Below the pieces are notes generated by a model that was given only the letters and a program-made list of their open reading frames with translations, made no database searches and had not been told where the DNA came from. Of a stretch of 64,000 nt of DNA, positions 25,200 to 35,967 are shown one piece after another. Numbering within the stretch: the stretch's first letter is position 1; every line of letters starts with the position of its first letter. The position numbers and the translations under genes were made by a program. Origin of the DNA: Abelmoschus esculentus (taxonomy: Eukaryota > Streptophyta > Magnoliopsida > Malvales > Malvaceae); assembly GCA_035048815.1 (NCBI GenBank), contig JAUCBN010000012.1, positions 320,001 through 384,000 on the forward strand, in the 5' to 3' direction.

Positions 25200-27289
25200 G
25201 TCAGCCTAAGGTGAGCGGGTCTGTTACTCATTCCCCGCTGTAATGCCCTCTTCCTTAATGAAACTCCCATATGTTTTCATAAATATAGTACGAACAGACT
25301 GTAAAGCTAGTACATGATGGCTGCTTTTATGAGCCTAACATTGGTCACTAATCCTACATGAATCGAAGAACAAGACTACCGAGCAGCTCTACAACATGAA
25401 GATGGAAAAATAGTCGAGTGGAAAGTGGCTCCTCAACCAAAAATAATAAACTGCAGGGTCTTACCTGATTGCAATGAACAAGGATTCACAAGGAAATTCA
25501 AGATCTAATAGTTAATGAATCATAAAAATCCAACTACTTGTTATTTGTCAGCATCAAGAAAGTTAGAAGGCTACTCTAAGGCAATATCAGTCACACAAAA
25601 AATTGCAATGCTTGACTACCCCATCCTTTATGGAGCAATAATTGATCAAAACGTCAGTTAAAAGATGTATGGGAGCTTCCCTCAAGTATGCATCTTGCAA
25701 CCTTCCTAAACAGGATGCATATGGTAAAAGCAAGTTTTCTGCGCTTAGTCGATGCCATGCAAAACCGGATTAGGAATGGCTGACAGCGATGTAGGCTAAC
25801 CTGCAGCCTCCCATGTGAATCACATGCTACATCTACAATGTGTGGAATACTGGAAGTTGTAAACACCCACTAAGGGTTCACAGTAATGAAACATCAATAT
25901 TCGATGTTCCCTAATTCTGTAATTCAGCAATAAAAGAATTCACAAAACTTAGACAGATCGAACCATAACTGAACTTGGGCAAAAGGTAAAAACAAAAAAC
26001 GCTACTCCACACAACACAAAGCATCAATAATTTAAGGGAATAAGGAAAGCATAATGTCGTTGACAGTAATTACCAACAAATCTTCAAGAAAGGTGAGCAA
26101 GATGATGAGATAAGGACTTTTATTCAGTTGAATTCAGCTCAGTAAGAAGCCAGACTTTCAGTCAATGCTCACAAATGGTACAGGGTATAAAAATCCAGGG
26201 TTCAAGCTTTACAAGTTTGTCTGCTTTAAACCATAAACTAAGAAGACCATAACCAACATCTAATAACCCATTAGAAGGGTTAGAAAACCAAAAAATGACC
26301 AGACACCAAAAAAGATAATAAAAAAGCAATGCAACCTGAGGGAAGAAGGTGATGCATCCCAAGGAAACAGCTTTTTGGAAGACAATTATTTATGCTCCAT
26401 GGATATAAACTAAGACCACAGCAAACCTCTAAAACGACCCATTAGTAGGGTTAAATTGACAGCAGAAATTGATAAAAGGGAAATAAAAAGTCAATGCAAC
26501 CTGAGGGAAGAAGGTGTTGCATCCCAAGAGAACTGCTCGCTGGAAGAAAAATATAGTACTCCATGGACTGTGGATAATGCTTATCTCAATAGTTTTTCAA
26601 TCCGTTGTAGTTGGGCGAACTCCTACCAAGAAACAAATATCAGTATCATAGCCAAAACATACTCAGAAGCAGAGTGCTAGAGATTGTATGCAGCAAGAAT
26701 TAGTTTGGAAACAGTCAATACAGCTCATAATATTCGAAATTTTGCAAGAACAAGTTCAGATGTCTTTTAAGTAAGGCACATGCACCACAAGGACTTGCGC
26801 ATTTCCTACATTCAACAACAAATATGCTACTTATCTTTAAAACAAATAGCACTCGCCATCATTTTTAACTTTTAACAACTCATGCAGCTATAAACAACCC
26901 TTAGATATTCGAATTATGTTCCATTACTAATTTTGGTCCTCGTTTCTCAAGCAAATATTCTTTCATTCCTCTACTAGTCATTCTAAAATCTAATAACTGA
27001 TGTTATCAACCAGAACAACAAATAAACTATATGGTTATACAGCAAATAACATCAACATAAAAAGAAAAGTACTCCTTATAGCAGCCCTGACAAGGTAAAA
27101 GAAGGAAAAATTGAGCAAAAAAGAAAACTAGAATATTAAAATTTTGGATTGGAAATTCCAAGCCACAACTAGATAAGAAGCAAATAACTGCAACCAATAT
27201 AATAGTTACAGATGATAAAATAAATTAAGAGAAACTAACTTTCCAGTATTCATCATAAATTACATTAAAGAAATCAAGAGAAAGAAATC
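25200..27289. other. Region downstream of the bZIP gene
   Basis: Two kb without a recognisable protein. It contains a diverged ~165-bp direct repeat (26233-26566). Because the bZIP gene reads leftward into it, part may be 3' UTR or an alternative 3' exon. The bZIP coding frame passes a potential GT donor just before its stop. Confidence 0.45.
26233..26566. repeat. Diverged tandem repeat, two ~165-bp units
   Basis: Unit 1 spans about 26233-26402 and unit 2 about 26405-26566. Both begin ATAAACTAAG, share GCAACCTGAGGGAAGAAGGTG followed by TGCATCCCAAG, and end in CCATGG. Confidence 0.8.
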
Positions 27290-28072
27290 CTAAAGTTTAC
27301 CTTTCCTCTTTTTATTGCCAAAAGAATTGCCATTAGACCTTGCACTTCCAACCCCACCTGTAGAATGCTCCTTTGCTCCAGGGTTATGGTTAGGGAAGCA
27401 CTGATAATTGTCAAAGTCACACCCATATGCTTGTCCATTCAGAGTGGCATCTTCCCCTGTTCTACCTTCAACTCCAGGATGAGGGCAATACATCTGATCA
27501 TTGCATTGTACATTGCAAGGATTCATCACATAAGCACCAGGAATGTTCATCGGGTTAACAGTAGTGGCCGATTTCTGATAAGGAAACGATCCAATCTCCC
27601 CTTCAATTCTTCCTCGGATATCCACAAGCAAACACTTAAGCCTAGCAACCTCAGCCTCCAATGCAGCCTGACCTTGCAGCCTCTTCAACAGCTGCTGGTT
27701 AACTGCCCTCAATCTCATAACCTCATCCTCCAACGAGGCAGCTCGTGCCTTAACTTTTTCCCTATACTTCCTGACTGCTTCGCGATTACCCAGGGGACGT
27801 TTCTTTGATTTCTCCTTAGATCCAGCAGTGTCATCACTAGCAGTCTTATCCTCAGGCGAGGCAGGCACAATTTTGGTATGAACATGGAAACATGTATGAG
27901 TATGAGAGTTATCAGGACCAGGTGGGTTGCATGTATGTGTATGGGTACAAGCATGAGAATCATTGAGTAATTCATCGAAGAAACTGTCCATTGAACAACT
28001 GCTTGGAATATCACCTATGTTATTCCCGGAAAACATTTCCTGGTTCGAAAAATCAAGCTCCCCGTCGTCCAT
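27290..28072 (-). CDS. F-group bZIP zinc-deficiency regulator (bZIP19/23-like)
   Basis: This matches Arabidopsis bZIP19/bZIP23, nuclear factors that both sense zinc and activate zinc-uptake genes. The single coding exon gives 260 aa from the ATG at 28072 (MDDGELDF). The open frame extends nine codons upstream, but MDDGEL is the family start. The Cys/His zinc-sensor motif is at residues 42-65, with CTHTHTCNPPGP followed by HTHTCFHVHTK. The basic region (NREAVRKYREKVKAR) and leucine zipper lie at about 88-140. The C-terminal GNKKRKGKL is followed by a stop. A GT donor-like site one residue before the end leaves a spliced alternative C terminus possible. Family length is about 250-260 aa. The gene is divergent from the beta-galactosidase gene. 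Confidence 0.92.
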   Translation of the reverse strand: MDDGELDFSNQEMFSGNNIGDIPSSCSMDSFFDELLNDSHACTHTHTCNPPGPDNSHTHTCFHVHTKIVPASPEDKTASDDTAGSKEKSKKRPLGNREAVRKYREKVKARAASLEDEVMRLRAVNQQLLKRLQGQAALEAEVARLKCLLVDIRGRIEGEIGSFPYQKSATTVNPMNIPGAYVMNPCNVQCNDQMYCPHPGVEGRTGEDATLNGQAYGCDFDNYQCFPNHNPGAKEHSTGGVGSARSNGNSFGNKKRKGKL

Positions 28073-28700
28073 TACAGGTAGAAACCCTAGGGGAATCAAA
28101 GGTAAACACTTAATTGCAGCTAAGGAGAGATAAACTTGTGATTTTGAACCTGACCCGGATAATGAAGTGTGCCCAATTACAGAATAGCAACATCAAGAAT
28201 AAAATTAAGAGCATGTAAAAGTTCAAATTTATCCACAACAAAAGAAATCAAGCTACCACACAACATTTTCTGGAAGCAAACATTACGAAATTTAACTAAA
28301 AAATCAACGAAAAACGAATCGCACAATTATCATCAACAAAAGGAAAATGAAAAAAAAGTCTTACTCAGATTGAACAACCTGGGAAGACCCGAAATATTAA
28401 AATTAAAGGTTCAACAAGAATTCAAAGCGAAGAATGGAAGAAAGAGCAGCGTTGTTACCTTAGATTCGACAACTCGAAACCCTATAATATAAACGGCGGC
28501 TCCTTTATTGTGAAGGGAGAAAAAAGGGCGCAAAGAGTAGATGACGAATTAGAAGAAAAGTGAGAATTGGGTAACAAGAAAGTGAAATCTTTATAAGGGA
28601 ACAAAAATATGATTTTTTTTTTTTTTAATTTTGCAGAAAATGGACGGTGCAGAAACAGAGTAAGATGCTTTGGTTGCAGAGATTCCAGCCGTCCCTTTTT
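28073..28700 (-). other. Probable 5' UTR with intron of bZIP gene
   Basis: On the minus strand a donor-like CTAAG/GTAAC occurs at 28458, and a leader intron could run from there to just before the start codon. Candidate TATA sequences lie at about 28585 (TTATAAAG) and 28735-28745 (TATATATAAAT). No coding signal is seen here. Confidence 0.4.
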
Positions 28701-29664
28701 GAGTGCTCTCTGGTCTGAGATCATTTTGCTTCCAATTTATATATACTTAGAGGGACTAGGATGTAAATTAAGAAAATTATGAGTTTACATTTAACATCAT
28801 TATTTTTTATTTACATTTTATTCCTTTAAAGTTTTATTAAGTTTTTATTTTTTAAAAAATATTTTTATTTAATCTTCTTTTAAAATTTCTCATTTAAGTC
28901 TCAGATATATTTTAGAACTTTTTGTTACACCACCAAAACTTTAAATTACCTTCTATTTTTTTACCAAAATCTTCCCCTGATAATTTTTTTTAAAAAAATT
29001 TATAAATATTATAATGTGTTATTGAATTGGTTCAAATCATGACATTATCGTTATCTTCTCAACTTGGTATTTTTGTGAAGTTAAAAAAGATATGATGAGG
29101 GCTGAAATGAAAATGAAGGAGAAATAAAGGGAGCAAAGAGAGAATATGCTGAAAAAAAGGGAATACATGCAAAAAATTGCTACATTAGATTTAGATGTGG
29201 TTTGCTACGCAAAAAAATAAAGGTTAAATTTTATTATTAGTCCATGTACTATGTTTAAGTTATATATTTAATCCTATACAATACTTAGATTATTTTTAGT
29301 GTTGTACAAAAACTAATGATAGAATTTAACCAAAATAAAATAAAATATAAGCCAATATATATTATGAAATATCTAATTTAATCCTATACAAATGCAAGGA
29401 TCTCCATAATTCAATGTCCTAAACAGAGAAGAAATGGCTTCATAATCGCAACAGATTAATCATCCAAGGTTAAAAAATAGGCATGGGACATAACAGAAAC
29501 CCCATGTTTCATGCAAAACCTGAGACTTTTAAACATATCCTTGTGGCTTGTATAACTGTTTCACGTAGATTGTCGAATGAACTTCGTAACCGTAGAGCTC
29601 CTATTATACGGTTCGAAGTTTGATAGTATCTGTTAGCTGAACATTTCCGGTCTGAGATAAAAAA
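28701..29664. other. Divergent promoter region, bZIP / beta-galactosidase
   Basis: About 1 kb of AT-rich DNA lies between the 5' ends of two divergent genes. It contains a 110-bp MITE at 29222-29331. No gene is visible. Confidence 0.6.
29222..29331. mobile_element. 110-bp MITE with ~28-bp terminal inverted repeats
   Basis: The left end reads GGTTAAATTTTATTATTAGT. The reverse complement of the right end reads GGTTAAATTCTATCATTAGT, and the match continues to a shared TGTAC. Flanks are AAAAATAAA on the left and AAAATAAAA on the right, compatible with a short target duplication but too low in complexity to be decisive. Confidence 0.7.
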
Positions 29665-32600
29665 ATGGTGAAGGCAATGGCGATATCAAATCGGATTCTT
29701 TTCATAACCTTTTTGTCAACCTTGTTGATTACTTCCTGTTTTGCACATGGAAAGAAGAAGAAAGACGGTGGCAGTGATGGTGATGACGACGACGATGGTA
29801 ACATGGAGGAAGAGTTTAAGGTTTCGGGGACCGAGAAAACAAATGTTACGTATGATGGAAGATCTTTGATCATCAATGGCAGAAGAGAGCTTATTTTTTC
29901 GGGTGCAATTCATTACCCTCGCTGTCCCCCAGAGGTATGATACATATATGTGTGTGTACTCTGTGAGTTTTCATTTGCCTGATGCTGATATGTTGTGCTG
30001 AACTATTGGGGTGCAGTACTGGGAGGATCTCATTGAAAAGGCTAAACATGGAGGTCTCAACTCGATCGAGACGTACGTTTTCTGGAACGGTCACGAGCCG
30101 GTGCAGGGGAAGTACTATTTTGGAGGAGATTATGACTTGGTTAAGTTCATTAAGTTGATCGCCAAGCATAAAATGTTTGCGATTGTGAGGTTTGGTCCGT
30201 TTATCCAGGCTGAATGGAACCATGGGTAAAGATTCGAACACTTTCTAACATTCTTATTCAAAGGCGGTTCTATTTTTTATCTTACTAAAAAATCTGCCAC
30301 TGCTTAACAACATTGCTGATGAACTTCCAGAGGATTGCCTTTCTGGCTAAGAGAGGTTCCCGGCATCATATTCCGTTCAGATAACGAACCGTTCAAGGTA
30401 ATCGAACATAAGCAGACATCATATGATGACTCGAAAGTTTCTATACAAACTAATAACTCAAGACCTTATCTGAAATGAACTTTTATATGTTGTGCAGCAC
30501 CACATGAAGAAATTCGTTACCTTGATCGTCGACAAATTGAAAGCAGAGAAGTTGTTTGCTTCTCAAGGAGGACCTATCATTGTAGCTCAGGTTTGATTCA
30601 TAACACTATTCATTGATTCATCGTGCATATCATTGATTCGTCGCATATTTCGTAGATCGAGAATGAATACAACACTATTCAACTAGCATTCAGAGAAAAA
30701 GGAGAGAGCTATATTCAATGGGCTGCAAAGACAGCCCTCAACTTTAACACCGGTGTCCCATGGGTCATGTGCAAGCAGAAGGATGCCCCAGATCCAGTCG
30801 TATGTTTATCGAGTTTATCCTTAACTATAAAGAAAATGTATACATTTTTCACTGCTTATTAGTAATTTACACTTACATTGTTCTGCAGATCAATTCCTGC
30901 AATGGCAGACACTGTGGAGATACTTTCCCGGGTCCGAACAAGCCCAACAAGCCTTACCTGTGGACTGAGAACTGGACTGCACAGTAAGCATTTGAAGATG
31001 TTCACTCGAAAAAGATCAGAGTAAGTTGTGCATTACAGGTTAATGATGTGTCTGTTTCATTACAATTCAGGTACCGAGTATTCGGAGATCCACAATCTCA
31101 ACGATCAGCGGAAGATTTGGCATACTCGGTCGTTCGGTGGTTCTCCAAGAATGGGACTTTGGTTAACTATTATATGGTAGGAAGAATGACAATCTCCACT
31201 GTTCCTTTTGGACATAGCTCTCACCGTTCCTTCTCTTTCTCGTGTTGTGCAGTACTATGGTGGCACGAACTATAACAGAACAAGCGCGGCTTTTGTGTCA
31301 ACTCGTTACTACGATGAAGCTCCTCTTGATGAATTTGGTGGGATTACGAAACATTGGATTGAAGTGTTTTAGACAGCTAATGACATTGTTCTGTGTGTGC
31401 TGTAGGCTTAGCCAGAGAACCAAAATATGGTCATCTCAAGGACGCTCATAGGGCCATAAACTTGTGCAAGAGGGCCCTGTTTTTGGGGACTCCTTCTGTT
31501 GAAAAGTTAGGCCTTGGACTAGAGGTAAGCGTTTATATATACACTAATCTAGCAGATTCAATCAGCGAAACCGATCATGGTTACTTAGAGCTTAAGTTAT
31601 TCTACAATGCAGGCTCGAGTCTGGCAGCAACCGGGAACATCAAACTGTGCAGCTTTCTTATCCAACAATAACACTGTTTCACCGGCTACAGTCCATTTCA
31701 AGGGAGGAGAATATTATCTGCTACCTAACTCCATCAGTGTCCTCCCTGACTGCAAGACCATGGTTTACAGCACCCACATGGTTAACTGCGAAACCGAAAC
31801 CTTTTTTATATATCATCTGATATTTCCACTTACATGCTCGTTGGACGCGGTTAAACATTATTTGATTGTTTAACACAGATCACATCACAACATAACGCAA
31901 GAAATATCCTAAGATCAAAAGTTGCTAACAAGATTGAGTGGAAGATGTACAAGGAAGCCCTTCCGAACCAATTCACGAACAAAGCCAATGAGCCATTGGA
32001 GTTCTATCATTTGACCAAAGACACAACGGATTACGCTTGGTACTCAGCCACTTTTGTTTTGAGTGAACGCGACTTACCGTTTAAAAAGGGAGCCCGACCA
32101 ATCATTCGGATCGCAAGTGAAGGACATGGTGTTCATGTCTTTGTGAATGGAGAATACGTAGGCTCTGGACACGGTAGCAAAGTTGAGAAGAGCTTTGTGT
32201 ATCAGAAAGATGCAAATTTTGTGGCTGCTAAAAACACTATTCATCTCTTGAGTTACACTTTGGGACTTCAGGACAGCGGTGCCTACATGGAGCGTAGGTA
32301 TGCCGGGCCTCGTTCGATCACCATTCTCGGCTTGAACACTGGTACACTCGATATATCAGCAATTGGCTGGCAGAATCAGGTGGGAATTGAAGGAGAAAAG
32401 AAGCAAATATACACAGAGAAAGGCGCACAATCAGTACAGTGGGTAACTGCCACCGGTGATAAACCTATAACATGGTACAAGGTACAAATATAAATTGACA
32501 GGTCCTGGGAATTTTGACCTTAAAAAATGTTCTAACATGTTGTTTTTGTAGGGACATTTTGATGCACCTGAAGGAAAAAATCCGGTAGCCATTAAACTGA

Positions 32601-33257
32601 AAGGTATGGGAAAAGGCATGGTGTGGATCAATGGAAGAAGCATTGGCCGATACTGGATGTCTTACTTGTCTGCTCTTAAACAGCCAACTCAATCCGAGTA
32701 CGTCTAAAGCCTAAACTCTAAACTATAATAGGTACACGTCCTGTGGTCACATTAGGCCCCGACTAAATCCTCTATTCATGCTTCATGCTTTCAGGTACCA
32801 TATCCCAAGGACATACCTGAAGCCAACAAAGAACCTGGTTGTTGTATTCGAGGAAGAGGGAGGCAATCCTAAGGACATCGAGATCGCAGTAGTCGATAGA
32901 GACACAATCTGCAGTTTCGTGAGCGAAAACCATACGCCATCACCGAGGATATTCAAGAGCGTAAACGGTAAACTACAGGCAAAGTCAAATGACTTGAAGC
33001 CCAAGGCAGACCTAACATGTCTGAACCAGAAGAAGATCGTTGCCGTCGAGTTCGCCAGCTTTGGAGATCCCTACGGGTCTTGCGGGATGTACTTCTTCGG
33101 TAACTGCACATCTCCCGTATCCAAACAAGTTGTCGAGAAGTTCTGCTTGGGGAAACCGAGTTGCAAGGTTCCATTGGACAAAGCTCATTTCGTCAACCAA
33201 AACGATGCATGTCCCAATTTGAAGAAGAAATTGGCCGTCCAAGTCAACTGTGCTTAG
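29665..33257 (+). CDS. GH35 beta-galactosidase with SUEL lectin domain (BGAL13/14-like)
   Basis: This is a secreted glycoside hydrolase family 35 enzyme acting on galactosyl residues of cell-wall polysaccharides. Thirteen exons join in phase to 855 aa: 29665-29934, 30017-30225, 30331-30397, 30498-30590, 30656-30799, 30889-30983, 31071-31176, 31253-31337, 31406-31524, 31613-31780, 31879-32481, 32552-32697 and 32795-33257. A signal peptide (about 1-28) is followed by a highly charged KKKK/DDDDD linker, then the GH35 barrel. The acid/base is Glu217 (QIENEY) and the nucleophile Glu288 (WTENW). A C-terminal SUEL-type galactose-binding lectin domain spans about 772-855. Two family Gly positions are Asn here (NEYN, and NRTSAAF after GGTNY). 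All borders are GT-AG and the gene appears intact. BGAL13/14 is the best match from memory. Confidence 0.9.
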
Positions 33258-33987
33258 CTTGAATTCAGTTACAGATCAACTCTGGAGTTTGGACAAAGCC
33301 AAAAACTAATTTCTGAACCGTTAACATTTGAAGTAGGATGATCGTTCACCAGTCAAACCTCAAAATTTATTTATTTATTTTATTCATTTAAAAAAACTAT
33401 ATATATATGTCGAGTTTCTCTTATTACAAACACATACATATGTCTGTATATTCTATTTTAAACAAATAAATGATCCATACAGTCCATTTGCATTGTTTCA
33501 AAATGCAATTCGTAGACTTCAACTGTCTTCTTCCTGGCTCTATATTTTTTCACCATGAAGTGCCAATCACAACCCCATTTTCATCATCAACAAAGTGCAA
33601 AGTGTAAAAAAAGTGGCTGCCAGACTCGAGCCTGCATTGTAGAATAACTTAAGCCACTTTTTCAATTTTTTCAATTTCTATTTTACGGACATAGTTGTTG
33701 ATTAAAGATGTTTAAGACTAGATTTTTAGGTCCGGATAAATTTAACGGTGTTAGAAATTGAACATGAATAAAATAATTAATGGGTCTATTTGAATAACCA
33801 TTAAAATCGATATTTTAGGGTTTAGAAGTACAAAAAATCCCTTTGTTGTAAAAAAATGATACAATATTAAAGTTTTTCATTTGAAGTAAATAACAAAAAC
33901 ACGGACAATGCTCTTGAGACACTTGAATCCATGATATTTTTCCCTTGGGTATATTTTCTCATAAATACAACTTACACCCTAGTTTTT

Positions 33988-34138
33988 TTTATTGTTCTTC
34001 TGGTTTTAGAGTCTAGCTCTGACTAATCTAGATCGATCCGTGTCACACATCTAGTTTTGGTGGATGAGTCTTCCAATAAAAATTTTTTACGTACACAACG
34101 TTTCGAACCTGAAACTTGCTTAAATGAAACCAATTCTG
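33988..34138 (-). mobile_element. SINE with 17-bp target-site duplication
   Basis: Identical 17-bp direct repeats (CTTACACCCTAGTTTTT on the plus strand) lie at 33971-33987 and 34139-34155. Between them the minus strand carries a pol III B box (GGTTCGAAAC, 34100-34109) near its 5' end and finishes in an A-rich tail (AACAATAAAAAA) against the far repeat. A clear A box is missing, so the 5' end may be truncated or decayed. Confidence 0.8.
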
Positions 34139-34360
34139 CTTACACCCTAGTTTTTAATCACGCTTAAAAAGAGTTAAAATCAGTATTAAACTTTGAAGTA
34201 AAAACAAAATAGTGAACTTGTCTTTAATCCAACATCAAATGTGAGGCCAGCGTTGGAGAGTCGGAAAGGTGAAAAAGTAGGTGAATGCTAATTAATATAT
34301 ATATATATAAGCTTTATAAAAATAATTATATAAGCTTTTATATTTTAAATCATAAAATCT

Positions 34361-34540
34361 AAAATCTAAAATTTTAACTCTAATATCTTAAAATTTAAAT
34401 TTTAAATTTCAAGCTTTAAATTTTAACCATAAACTTTAAATTTTATATCTAAAATCTAAAATTTTAACTCTAATATCTTAAAATTTAAATTTTAAATTTC
34501 AAGCTTTAAATTTTAACCATAAACTTTAAATTTTATATCT
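34361..34540. repeat. Perfect 90-bp tandem duplication
   Basis: 34361-34450 and 34451-34540 are identical base for base by direct reading. The unit is AT-rich (about 85 percent or more), made of TTTAAA-type words. Confidence 0.93.
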
Positions 34541-35866
34541 TATTCCGAAACTACACGTGGGTGGGTTGAAAAATTGCCCCCCACCCTCGAATTTTTTTCA
34601 CTTTTATCCCCTTATTTAAATTCTTTTAAAAATTATTTTTAATAAATTTATCCCCTACTTCTGAACATTTATGTTTTACCCCTCAACGCCAAATCATGAT
34701 TCCGTCCTTATTTTATTCATTAAACTTTTAAACTCTAATTTAAAATTTAAATCTTAATATTAAAATATTTGTATATCAAGTATTTCCTATATATCACCAT
34801 CCACTTGAGTTGGATGATGATGACATAAGAGTGGAAAAAGTCCTATCATGCGTGGTGGTTGGTGTGTATGCACATTTGTTGCCAAATATTCAATAAAAAA
34901 CAAAGATAATAACTATAAGCCTACGTTATAGTAAAATGTATTATAAAAAAGGAATTATTATATTCATAGTTAGTATACTTCGAAAAATAAAAAAAAAAAT
35001 GGCAGGTGAACCAATGCCCGCAAACAACCAAAACCTAACCTCCAAGTCTTCTAGAAAGTAGAAACCCTATTTTCTCTAGCCATTATTATTCTCTCTCATG
35101 CATTATAAGATATGATGATAGAAATTTAGTCTCAATTTTATTGGATATAAATATTTAAATTCAAATGTTAACACCTTTAAGATGCTTTTGTTAAATCTGG
35201 GTCCATTGTAATGTATATTTTTTTAGTTACATGATTATTAAATTGACATTTTTTATTTCGGAATTCCACATTAGGGAATAAAGTTGTAATATTTTCTACT
35301 ATATTCAAGTGACTCCCTTTATTTGAAATATTTTCAAAAGAATAGATCTTTATTTAAACAAATTTAAAAATAATATAGACGTATTTGTGTATCTTGTAAA
35401 TTTTTCGAATTAAGCTGAAAGTTCAAGTGTACATTTTATGGGTTGTTACGGTATTTTTAATTGTTTTCTTGAATAATATTTTTTTTAAATGATTAACCCT
35501 TTTTTTATCTTTATTAAGAAAAGATCAAAAGTTACGTGGCATATTATATGTTGTATTTCTTCTGTCTTTTTTACAGTTGGGAGCAGGTAGAAATGAATGG
35601 TCTGTAATGATAGTATTCACGTTTACATCGATATTATAAAATATACAATAAACATTAAGATTTGATTTTTAAAAATATAGTCCAATGACATCATTTCAAG
35701 CTATAAGCAATTTAGTATTGTTTAAAAAATTTTAGATTTAAAACGTTATATATATTAAATATTTTTATTAAGAGGTTCACCCAAAAAACAGATGTGCGAT
35801 AATCCAAATTAAACAAAGTATAATCTTGAAAATCAAAAAAATAATATTTTTATTAAGCGGGGATAA

Positions 35867-35884
35867 TATATATATATATATATA
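35867..35884 (+). promoter_or_regulatory. (TA)9 tract, probable TATA region of MYB gene
   Basis: Nine TA units end 83 bp upstream of the MYB start codon. The tract can serve as the TATA element and is likely length-variable. Confidence 0.45.
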
Positions 35885-35967
35885 ACACGTACTATTGAAA
35901 ACAGCAACATAGCACCTAGAGATAAATTCCAGTGCTTGAATCTGTAATTTTCTCCCGTGGGAATCAA

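Larger units (their letters stand above)
33258..35967. other. Intergenic region and MYB promoter
   Basis: This holds the 3' UTR of the beta-galactosidase gene, a SINE (33988-34138), a perfect 90-bp tandem duplication (34361-34540), then AT-rich DNA up to the MYB start. No gene is visible. Confidence 0.65.
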
